A stretch of DNA of 64,000 bases from Roseiarcus sp963816065 (GTDB taxonomy: Bacteria; Pseudomonadota; Alphaproteobacteria; Rhizobiales; Beijerinckiaceae), in contig CAWFJG010000015.1 in NCBI GenBank assembly GCA_963816065.1, positions 124,001-188,000 on the forward strand. Direction: 5' to 3'. This document shows, one piece after another, positions 53,580 through 64,000 of this stretch. Numbering within the stretch: the first letter of the stretch is position 1; the number at the start of each line of letters is the position of its first letter. Below the pieces are notes generated by a model. It saw only the letters and a list, made by a program, of their open reading frames with translations, did not search any database and was not told where the DNA came from. The position numbers were made by a program, and so were the translations under genes.

Positions 53580-54132
53580 GCCTCTCTCCGCGGCATCCGC
53601 GGACAAGGCAAGCCTAGCCGAGACAGCGCCGAAGCGTTTGCGCTGGGTCAAACCGCCGCGGCGCCCAACACGCAGGGGCAGTTCGCGCACGCCCGCCTCG
53701 CCCTGATCTGTTGCCCGACCCATCCCGGACTTCGTTATCGCTGGTCCGGTGGCCGACCGACGCTTGCGCTCCCGCCGATCCGGACCGAAGGGGAGCAAAG
53801 GGTGGAATACGACCCATTTCGACCCATCCGTCCGGGAAGGACCGCCATTCTGCGCACGACCGGAGTTTACAGGAGCGGCTTCGAAATATCGTTTGCCGCC
53901 TTTCAGCGCGTCCAGGCTCGGGCGCCACGTACTGGATTTGAGCCGTCAGCTGCCGCCTGAGGCGGATTAAGCGACTTCGCGTGGGCCTATAAGCCGCTGG
54001 CGGCCAAATTCCAGGTTGCCGGCGCCGCCGGGCGGATTATGTAGGACGCGCGGCGACGCGCCGCCGGGAACGGGCGTCGGCAGTTTCGCCGCACGGGCTT
54101 GGGTTTTGCACATCGATCGGGAGAGAGCCATC
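53580..54132. other. Spacer between the MacB-like exporter and orphan groEL
   Basis: The 553-base divergent spacer shows no convincing gene. No CIRCE element (TTAGCACTC-N9-GAGTGCTAA) and no groES frame was found in front of groEL. The ribosome site GGGAGAGAGCC lies just before the groEL start. Short open frames are accidental in this GC-rich DNA. Confidence 0.55.
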
Positions 54133-55764
<1,632 letters not shown>

Positions 55765-55773
55765 GCGAGACGG

Positions 55774-55798
55774 GGGCGCGGCGATAAGAGCCGCGCCC
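55774..55798 (+). terminator. Hairpin after groEL
   Basis: GGGCGCGGC (55774-55782) pairs perfectly with GCCGCGCCC (55790-55798) around GATAAGA, 10 bases after the groEL stop. There is no T run, so termination may be partial. Confidence 0.6.
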
Positions 55799-55823
55799 TC
55801 ACCTACGGTTAGGAGATTTGGCG

Positions 55824-56084
55824 ATGAGGACGACCGGCGCCTTGATGCGTCTCATGGGGATTGGCGCGCTCGTGCTGGTCGTTTCGTTTCCGCTTTGCGC
55901 GAGCGCGCAGACGACGGCTCCTGCGCCCGCGCCCGCCAAGGTTCCCATGCATTCCCGCGCGCTGACCCTCGGGTCTCATCGCGGCAGGCCGCACCACGAG
56001 GGCGTCGGGCGTTTTGGCTCAAACCGCGGAAGGCAGCTGCATACGACGCCGACGCACGGAACGATGGCCGGGCCGCGAATGTAA
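55824..56084 (+). CDS. Small exported hypothetical protein
   Basis: This 86-residue protein starts MRTTGALMRLMGIGALVLVV after AGGAGA. It has a Sec signal peptide that probably ends at the CASA region. The mature part, after a proline/alanine-rich stretch, is basic and rich in His, Gly and Arg (SHRGRPHHEGVGRFGSNRGR). It may bind metal or nucleic acid, but no family was recognised. It lies 59 bases after groEL and may be read together with it through a leaky terminator. Confidence 0.65.
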   Translation: MRTTGALMRLMGIGALVLVVSFPLCASAQTTAPAPAPAKVPMHSRALTLGSHRGRPHHEGVGRFGSNRGRQLHTTPTHGTMAGPRM

Positions 56085-56280
56085 CGGGCGTTCGCCCGCG
56101 AGACTGCGGGATGCGGCGGCAATTCGCGCCTGACGAGGCTTCAGTCGCTCTTGCTCCCGCGCTTGCCGCATGACCCCGAAAAGCGCAGAAGGGGGGCCGC
56201 GTGCGCGACGCGCTCTCGTTGCGGGTCTTCCGTCGCGCGCTCCGCGGCGCGCCGTGGCGGAAAGGTCGGAGTCAGGTCTC

Positions 56281-57471
56281 GTGTTTGAAACGCTCGCCGC
56301 CCAGCCGGCCGACAGCCTGCTCGGCCTGATCAAGCTGTTCAACGCCGACGGTCGCGCCGGCAAGATCGACCTCGGCGTCGGCGTCTACCGCGACGCGACC
56401 GGCGGCACGCCCGTCCTGAAGGCGATCAAGGAGGCGGAGAAGATCCTCCTCAAGAGCCAGGACAGCAAGACGTACCTGGGGCCGGAAGGCGACGCCGGCT
56501 TTACCGAGCGCCTTCAGCCCTACGTCCTGGGCGAAAGCGAGCGGATCGCCGGCCGGATCGCCGCCTTGCAGACGCCGGGCGGAACCGGGGCGCTGAACTC
56601 GGCGCAGAGTTGATCCGCAAGGCCAACCCCAGGGCCGCCGTCCGGATCGGAGCGCCGACCTGGCCCAACCACGCGCCGATCTTCGCCGCGGCCGGACTCG
56701 AGATCGAAGCGTCGCGGTTCGCCGATCTCCAGTCGCAGACAATCGACGTCGACGGCGTTTGGGAGACGCTCGACCGGGCCAAGGAAGGCGACGTCGTTCT
56801 GCTGCACGGCTGCTGCCACAATCCGACCGGCATGAATTTCTCGCGCGACCTCTGGCGAGCGATCGTCGACATGCTGGTCGCCCGGCGGCTGACGCCTTTC
56901 ATCGACCTCGCCTATCAGGGCCTCGGCGACGGACTCGAAGAGGACGCCTGGGCGACGCGGCTCGTCCTCGACAGCGTCGAGGAAGCGCTGGTCGCCTATT
57001 CCTGCGACAAGAATTTCGGCCTCTACCGCGACCGGGTCGGCGCCCTCTTCGTGATGAGCCGCGACAGAGCCGGGACGGCGAAGGCAATGAGCAACCTCGC
57101 CGCGCTCGCCCGCGTCAACTGGTCGATGCCGCCCGACCATGGCGCCGCGGCCGTGCGGATCCTACTGGAACGCCCCAAACTGGTTGCCTTGTGGCGCGAG
57201 GAGCTCGAACTCCATGCGCGCCCGCATCAACGGCAATCGCCAGGCGCTGGCGGCGGCGGACCCGGCGCTCGCCTTCATCCGCGACCAGCGCGGCCTGTTC
57301 TCGAACCTCGCCATGTCGAAGCCGCAGGCCACGGCGCTGCGCGACCGGCACGCGATCTATTGCACTGATTCCGGCCGGATCAACCTAGCCGGCATGCGGC
57401 CTGCCGACGCGGGCGCGATCGTGGCGGCGCTCGAGGCCGAAGGCTGCCTGCCAGCGCTGGCGGCGGCCTGA
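56281..57471 (+). CDS. Aromatic/aspartate aminotransferase (class I), two frameshifts
   Basis: The assembled protein has about 396 residues. A GTG at 56281 gives MFETLAAQPADSLLGLIKLF. The PLP-fold aminotransferase of the AspC/TyrB group shows IDLGVGVYRDATGGTPVLKA, SKTYLGPEGDAGFTERLQPY, VVLLHGCCHNPTGMNFSRDL with the cofactor Asn, FIDLAYQGLGDGLEEDAWAT and the Schiff-base Lys in AYSCDKNFGLYRDRVG. The closing arginine region follows FSNLAMSKPQATALRDRHAI. Frame changes lie near 56605 and 57212. It transfers amino groups from tyrosine, phenylalanine or aspartate to 2-oxoglutarate. The longer frame to 56170 adds residues without similarity. Confidence 0.88.
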
Positions 57472-57528
57472 ACTCAGTCGAGGCGCACCGCCGCCCGGCC
57501 GGGTAAGAGTGGCGCTCGGCGAGCACTC

Positions 57529-57990
57529 TCAGGCCGCTGCCGCGGCACGCTCGAGATTGCTGCGCAGCGCGCGAATTTCATGGGTCAGGCGGAAGAGGTC
57601 CGCTTCGGGCATGCCCATCGCCTCGGCGATGCAGCGCAGGACATCGCCGGCTTCCCGCCGCATCGCCCGACCCTTGTCCGTCAGCCCGACGACGACCCGG
57701 CGCTCGTCCGCGGCCGAGCGTCGTCGCGTCAGGAGCCCCATCGCCTCGAGGCGCTTGAGCAGCGGCGTCAGCGTATTGGTGTCAAGGGTAAGACGCTCGC
57801 CGAGCCGGCCGACCGACACCCCATCCTCGCTCCACAGCGCCGTCATCGCCAAATATTGCGGGTAGGTAAGGCCGAGGCGTTCGAGGGGGCGGCGATAAAC
57901 CCGATTGAACGCATGGCCAGCGGAATAGACGGCAAAGCAGAGGAAGGCGTCGATATCGACATTGAGCGTAGGCGACGGGGATTCGGTCAT
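57529..57990 (-). CDS. ohrR: MarR family regulator OhrR
   Basis: This 153-residue repressor has the peroxide-sensing Cys near the N-terminus (DAFLCFAVYSAGHAFNR) in the context typical of OhrR. Next come the winged helix-turn-helix GVSVGRLGERLTLDTNTLTP, LLKRLEAMGLLTRRRSAADE and the RRVVVGLTDKGR wing. Organic hydroperoxides oxidise the Cys and free the DNA. The divergent gene is ohr, and two inverted copies of a 12-bp site lie between them, so regulation of both genes by OhrR is well supported by context. Confidence 0.95.
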   Translation of the reverse strand: MTESPSPTLNVDIDAFLCFAVYSAGHAFNRVYRRPLERLGLTYPQYLAMTALWSEDGVSVGRLGERLTLDTNTLTPLLKRLEAMGLLTRRRSAADERRVVVGLTDKGRAMRREAGDVLRCIAEAMGMPEADLFRLTHEIRALRSNLERAAAAA

Positions 57991-58003
57991 GGACGAGACA
58001 TAA

Positions 58004-58083
58004 ATCGCGCACGATTGTCTCACAAGCGTTTGACAGCGGCAAGGAGTGGAAGATATATCAGGCACGACTGGATCGTGCGCGAT
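58004..58083. promoter_or_regulatory. Paired OhrR operator candidates
   Basis: ATCGCGCACGAT at 58004-58015 and its exact reverse complement ATCGTGCGCGAT at 58072-58083 face each other across the ohrR/ohr spacer. Each is itself a palindrome with one mismatched pair. One copy is next to each start codon, which fits control of both genes by OhrR. Confidence 0.65.
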
Positions 58084-58150
58084 ATAATGGCCGCGACGGC
58101 GCCAGCGCCTTTGCACGCCGTGCCCCGGCTCTCTTGACAGGAGACATTCC

Positions 58151-58582
58151 ATGCCAGTCGATGCGAAGTACAGGACTACCGCCACGGCGACCGGCGGCGG
58201 TCGCGACGGACGGACGTCGCTGGCCGACGGCACGATGGCGCTTCAACTCGTCGTCCCGAAGGAGCTTGGCGGCCCCGGCGGCGACGGCGCCAATCCGGAA
58301 AAGCTGTTCGCGCTCGGCTATTCCGCCTGTTTCCTCGGCGCGATGCGGGTCGCCGCGGGCCAGACCAAGATCAAGGTTCCGGACGGCTCGACGGTGACGG
58401 CGACGATCGGCATCGGGCCGCGCTCCGAGGGCGGCTTCGGCATCACCGCCGCTCTCGACGTCTATCTTCCGGGCCTGCCGGAGGACGAGGCGCAGAAGCT
58501 CGTCGACGTCACCCACACCATCTGCCCCTATTCCAACGCCACCCGCGGCAACGTGGATGTGAAGACCACGACGCACGCCTGA
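58151..58582 (+). CDS. ohr: Organic hydroperoxide resistance protein
   Basis: This 143-residue Ohr reduces organic hydroperoxides with lipoylated proteins as reductant. It starts MPVDAKYRTTATATGGGRDG after ACAGGAGA. The first catalytic Cys is in LFALGYSACFLGAMRVAAG, the second in DVTHTICPYSNATRGNVD, and the Arg/Glu partners lie in GGGRDGRTSL and ANPEKLF. Length is normal, and the N-terminal motif of osmC-like relatives is absent. It is paired with ohrR and carries an operator in the spacer. Confidence 0.97.
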   Translation: MPVDAKYRTTATATGGGRDGRTSLADGTMALQLVVPKELGGPGGDGANPEKLFALGYSACFLGAMRVAAGQTKIKVPDGSTVTATIGIGPRSEGGFGITAALDVYLPGLPEDEAQKLVDVTHTICPYSNATRGNVDVKTTTHA

Positions 58583-58689
58583 CCGATTCGGCGCCGGCAT
58601 GGGAAGGCCTCCTTCCGCCCTCCCTGACCTGTCGACTCTCAACCCGCTCCAAGCTGACGGGAATCGACCCGGTTCCCAGCATCGCCGAG

Positions 58690-58742
58690 CCGCTCATCCC
58701 TCCCCTGTCCCCGCAAGCGGCTGCAAACGGGGAGAGGGGAAG
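58690..58742 (-). repeat. REP-like palindromic element, divergent copy
   Basis: CCCCTGTCCCCGCAAGCGGC pairs loosely with the following AACGGGGAGAGGGG; the opposite strand reads CCTTCCCCTCTCCCCGTTTG. It resembles the elements at 15764 and 27438 but is more diverged. It fills most of the spacer between ohr and clpB and could also act as a terminator for either gene. Confidence 0.45.
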
Positions 58743-58769
58743 GAGGTCAGCGGGACCGGCTCGCTTGGG

Positions 58770-61417
<2,648 letters not shown>

Positions 61418-61548
61418 CTTTTTACCCCTCTGGCGTCACCCCTCGACCCGTAGCATCGATGGGAAACCCGGCATTGGATTTGCCGCCTGGCGGCCTGACC
61501 GCAATGTAGGAAGGGCTTCCTCGCCGGGAAAGGGGGCCCGGCTCAATC

Positions 61549-62889
61549 CAGGGCTCCGAACTCGGGTTAACGGCATTTACGAGTTGCGGAAAGGCTGAAT
61601 CTATGGGGGGCTCCCGATTCGGAGCTCGCTCATGAACGTCTCGCCTGCGCAACCAACGGAGCCCTCGCGGCTGCGGCTTCTCCTGGACCACTTTTCCCGG
61701 ATCGCGGACAGGCGAAGTCCGGAAAACGTGGCGCACAAGCTGAACGAGATTCTCCTCTTGTGCGTCTGCGCCACGATCGCCGATTGCGACAGCTTCGACG
61801 CCATCTCCGACTGGGGAAACGCGCACCTCGCGTTTCTTCAGCGGTTCCTGCCTTACCAGTGGGGGATTCCCTCGGCGCGCTGGCTCAACATCATGATGAA
61901 CCGGATCGATCCGGCCCTGTTCGCCGCGTGTTTCATGGACTGGGTCCTCGCCTGCTGGCCCGAGCCGCTCGACGCGATCGCCATCGACGGCAAGACCGTG
62001 CGGCGCAGCCATGATCGCGCCAGGGGTCGGGTGGCGCTGCATCTGGTCTCCGCCTTCGCCGCCAACAGCCGTCTGGTTCTCGGACAGGAGGCGGTCGACG
62101 ACAAAAGCAACGAAACGACCGCAATCCCCGTGCTGCTCGAAAAGCTCGCCGCCGGCCGCAGCCTCGAAGGCGCCGTGGTCACCATCGACGCCATCGCCTG
62201 CAATCCTCAGATCGCCCAGGCCATCCGCGCCGCCGGAGCCGATTACCTGCTCGCCGTCAAGGGCAATCAGCCGACCTTGCAGGCCGACATCGAGGCCGCA
62301 TTCGAAACCGCCGGCGAGGGCCAGATCGAGGTGGACGTCGATTACGACAAAGGCCACGGCCGAATCGAAGCCCGCGCCGTCTCGGTGCTGCGCCAGGTCG
62401 ACTGGCTCGACGGCGACCGGCGCTTTCCTGGCGAAGTCCGCTTCGTCGACGCCCGCGCCATCGTAAGGGTGGAAACGCGGACCGAGTTGAAAGACCGCTC
62501 CCGGTTCGACACCCGCTATTACATCACCTCCAGCCCGCGGTCCGCGACCGCGCTCGCACAGACCGTCCGCGGCCACTGGGGAATCGAGAACCCCCTGCAC
62601 TGGTCGCTCGACGTAACATTCCAGGAGGATCTGTGTCGGGTTCGCAAGGGCCACGGCGCGCAAAACATGGCGCTCGTGCGCAAGTTCGCCATCAACAAGC
62701 TGCGCGCGGCGCCCCACCTCAGCGAGCCGCCCAACCTCCCCGTCAAACCTTGCCGGCGGCCGACCAAGCCGCCGCGGCCCAAGACCCTCAAGCTGCGCAG
62801 GAAAATCGCGAGCTGGGACCTCGAAAGACTCGCCGAGATCCTCATGGGCCACGCCGGTTAAGCAAAATTAACCGGGATTCGGAGCCCTG
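61549..62889 (+). mobile_element. ISAs1 family insertion sequence, complete
   Basis: The element of 1,341 bp has clear terminal inverted repeats: CAGGGCTCCGAACTCGGGTT (61549 on) and, at the right end as reverse complement, CAGGGCTCCGAATCCCGGTT. A perfect 10-bp target duplication CGGCTCAATC flanks it at 61539-61548 and 62890-62899. One intact transposase fills the inside. Insertion is therefore recent and simple. Confidence 0.95.
61632..62861 (+). CDS. ISAs1 family transposase
   Basis: This 409-residue transposase is full length. The N-terminal DUF4338-like region reads PSRLRLLLDHFSRIADRRSP and HKLNEILLLCVCATIADCDS. The catalytic core includes LDAIAIDGKTVRRSHDRARG (first Asp), VTIDAIACNPQIAQAIRAAG (second Asp) and, in the C-terminal part, GHWGIENPLHWSLDVTFQED (Glu). 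The DAIACN-QI and KGNQPTLQADI blocks are typical of ISAs1/H-repeat transposases. No frameshift is present, so it may be active. Start ATG at 61632 is next to GGAGCTCGCTC. Confidence 0.95.
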   Translation: MNVSPAQPTEPSRLRLLLDHFSRIADRRSPENVAHKLNEILLLCVCATIADCDSFDAISDWGNAHLAFLQRFLPYQWGIPSARWLNIMMNRIDPALFAACFMDWVLACWPEPLDAIAIDGKTVRRSHDRARGRVALHLVSAFAANSRLVLGQEAVDDKSNETTAIPVLLEKLAAGRSLEGAVVTIDAIACNPQIAQAIRAAGADYLLAVKGNQPTLQADIEAAFETAGEGQIEVDVDYDKGHGRIEARAVSVLRQVDWLDGDRRFPGEVRFVDARAIVRVETRTELKDRSRFDTRYYITSSPRSATALAQTVRGHWGIENPLHWSLDVTFQEDLCRVRKGHGAQNMALVRKFAINKLRAAPHLSEPPNLPVKPCRRPTKPPRPKTLKLRRKIASWDLERLAEILMGHAG

Positions 62890-62918
62890 CGGCTCAATCG
62901 GGCTGAGGGAATGGCGTC

Positions 62919-63143
62919 TCAGGATCTTGCGCGCTTTAAAAACTCCTGAAGCCACTCGGCGTTCATGCCGGCGATCGGCAGCCACGCCTTGAAGAGCGAT
63001 TCCGGGGAAAAGCGTTCAAGCTCGGCCATCATGCGCTTTTCGACTTCCGCCATCGCGGCTTTCTGCATCGGCTCGACGTCGGGAAGACCCATGAATTGGC
63101 GCGCCTCCAGCGGCGTGCAATCGACATTGACGGTGATCTTCAT
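62919..63143 (-). CDS. DUF6489 family protein
   Basis: This 74-residue protein starts MKITVNVDCTPLEARQFMGL. It continues PDVEPMQKAAMAEVEKRMMA, ELERFSPESLFKAWLPIAGM and NAEWLQEFLKRA. The MKITVNVDCTPxEAR opening and the helical remainder match the small DUF6489 family of alphaproteobacteria, whose function is unknown. A GGGAG lies upstream but at long distance, so translation may be weak. It is 20 bases from the target duplication of the ISAs1 element. Confidence 0.82.
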   Translation of the reverse strand: MKITVNVDCTPLEARQFMGLPDVEPMQKAAMAEVEKRMMAELERFSPESLFKAWLPIAGMNAEWLQEFLKRARS

Positions 63144-63646
63144 CGAAACGGCGCACTCCCTTCCTTCGATGGCCGAGGCTCGTCGCGCATGGACGGCCGC
63201 CAAAGTCACTGCTCCCGAGGTATATAGGCGCGTGCGGACTTGTAACAGCGGGTTTGCGTCGAGGCCGCTCGATAGGCCCCGGACCCCCGGAGACGACCCG
63301 GAGAGCCGACTTTCAAACGCTCCAAATCCGGGGCCTATCTGTCCTTCTTTTTTGTTGCGAAACAGATGTGAACAATATTTAATGTCCTCGTAAGGCAACG
63401 GTGCAGCCGCTTCTGTATCGTAGCTTACGAACATGTAATGACGCATGTCGACGCGGCGCAGGGCACGACGACACGGCCCGCTTAGGTGGTGTCCCGGTCT
63501 GGACCTTGGGGAGGCAGCCGCGGAGACGCGGCATGGTCGATGGCCGGTCGAGAAGTCGCGGATCCCGGAACGGAATCAGCGCTCGAAGGTTCCACCAGCT
63601 CCTGCGTCTCGTTGCGGGTGAACGGTTGCAACCCAAAGGAACGACA
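63144..63646. other. Intergenic region with a possible small RNA
   Basis: The 503 bases between DUF6489 and a TetR gene have no protein-coding candidate. They contain a TATATA box (63221-63226), a 13-bp perfect inverted repeat with a T-rich tail (63271-63352), and the TetR gene's upstream region. Confidence 0.55.
63233..63352 (+). ncRNA. Candidate small RNA ending in an orphan terminator
   Basis: GATAGGCCCCGGA (63271-63283) pairs perfectly with TCCGGGGCCTATC (63327-63339) around a 43-base loop. The tail TGTCCTTCTTTTTTG follows on the plus strand. No plus-strand gene lies upstream for this terminator-like hairpin. A TATATA -10 box at 63221-63226 would start an RNA of about 120 nucleotides. 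The start point is a guess from that box. Confidence 0.4.
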
Positions 63647-64000
63647 ATGGAAGACATTCCTGCCCCCCGGCCTTACCGGCACGGAAACCTGCCGAACGCC
63701 ATGAGGGCCGCCGCGCGGACGCTGCTTGACGAGGCTGGCCCCGATGGCGTCGGGCTGCGTGAGGCGGCCCGCAGGGTCGGCGTCTCCGCGACGGCCGCCT
63801 ACCGGTATTTCGCCAGCAAGGAAGACCTGCTCGCCTCCGTCGCCGCGGAAGGTTTCCGCGAGCTTGCGGCCGCACTGAAAGCGGCGGCCGACAGCGGCGA
63901 CCCGGTCAGCGGCATCGGCCCCGCCTACGTCGACTTCGCGCTGCAAAAGCGCGGCCTGTTCCGCCTGATGTTTGGACCGTTGCTGGCCGACCGCGAGAAG
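63647..64000 (+). CDS. TetR family regulator, 3' end outside window
   Basis: This partial gene encodes 118 residues. It starts MEDIPAPRPYRHGNLPNAMR after AAAGGAACGACA. The helix-turn-helix is AARTLLDEAGPDGVGLREAA, RRVGVSATAAYRYFASKEDL and LASVAAEGFRELAAAL. The C-terminal domain begins YVDFALQKRGLFRLMFGPLL, which resembles the WHG-type TetR ligand domain. The effector is unknown and the gene it controls is not visible. It continues beyond base 64000. Confidence 0.88.
   Translation, partial: MEDIPAPRPYRHGNLPNAMRAAARTLLDEAGPDGVGLREAARRVGVSATAAYRYFASKEDLLASVAAEGFRELAAALKAAADSGDPVSGIGPAYVDFALQKRGLFRLMFGPLLADREK

Noticed and set aside
53580..54132. CIRCE heat-shock element before groEL
   Set aside because: The TTAGCACTC and GAGTGCTAA halves are absent on both strands of the spacer.
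61422..62852. 476-codon minus-strand frame over the ISAs1 transposase
   Set aside because: Antisense shadow; the plus-strand frame has all transposase motifs and element ends fit it.

Overview
The window is a 64 kb piece of a high-GC alphaproteobacterial chromosome. Gene content and protein style point to a Hyphomicrobiales (Rhizobiales) member, perhaps of the Beijerinckiaceae/Methylocystaceae type. The signs are Rhodopseudomonas-like PurC, OhrR/Ohr, CsbD, CspA, DUF3141, DUF2252 and DUF6489 proteins, an IS91-type recombinase, and short REP-like elements common in that order. No rRNA, tRNA or CRISPR array was seen. Genus-level placement is inference only.

Layout. 0-3 kb: a TetR/VOC (glyoxalase-fold) cluster with a likely TetR operator. 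3-5.4 kb: accA and uxuA. 5.4-7.2 kb: cspA with a good terminator, csbD, a phased repeat array and a citrate synthase remnant. 7.2-13.4 kb: a heavily frameshifted RND efflux pump and adaptor, an alpha/beta hydrolase and a small basic protein. 13.4-19.8 kb: a decayed Clp-fold protease, trpB-trpF, pgm and glmM. 19.8-22.3 kb: a micro-ORF with an extreme Shine-Dalgarno, then actP-DUF485. 22.6-26.8 kb: a mobile-element scrapyard (truncated IS91-type recombinase fused to an IS1380 remnant, purC, a cupin cut by an ISL3 element). 26.8-33.6 kb: PPOX, DUF2461, DUF502 and DUF3141-DUF2252 with an exact FNR/FixK box. 34-45.2 kb: OpgC, SGNH hydrolase, DegP-like protease, ParA, xseB, an amino-acid binding protein, Lrp/ald, a Hint protein and a SleB hydrolase. 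45.5-50.3 kb: a CoA-disulfide reductase/rhodanese/TusA/DsrE fusion behind a BigR/SqrR-like operator, facing a four-gene operon of three NifX-type proteins (one fused to a DUF134 helix-turn-helix) and a DUF4405 membrane protein. 50.5-53.6 kb: a MacB-like ABC exporter. 54-64 kb: an orphan groEL, an aromatic aminotransferase, ohrR/ohr, clpB, an intact ISAs1 element, DUF6489 and a partial TetR gene.

Functional themes. Several loci deal with stress and sulfur or metal chemistry: Ohr, the persulfide fusion, NifX-type cluster binders, GroEL/ClpB and efflux systems. The NifX/DUF134/DUF4405 operon is the best candidate for a poorly described system, because no nif genes or Mrp ATPases lie nearby.

Caveat. 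About seventeen genes, including trpB, pgm and clpB, carry single-base frameshifts, while neighbours such as groEL, actP and glmM are clean. Most of these shifts look like sequencing or assembly indels rather than biology, so frameshifted genes are annotated as one locus. Decay is claimed only where there is also deletion, truncation or several independent lesions.
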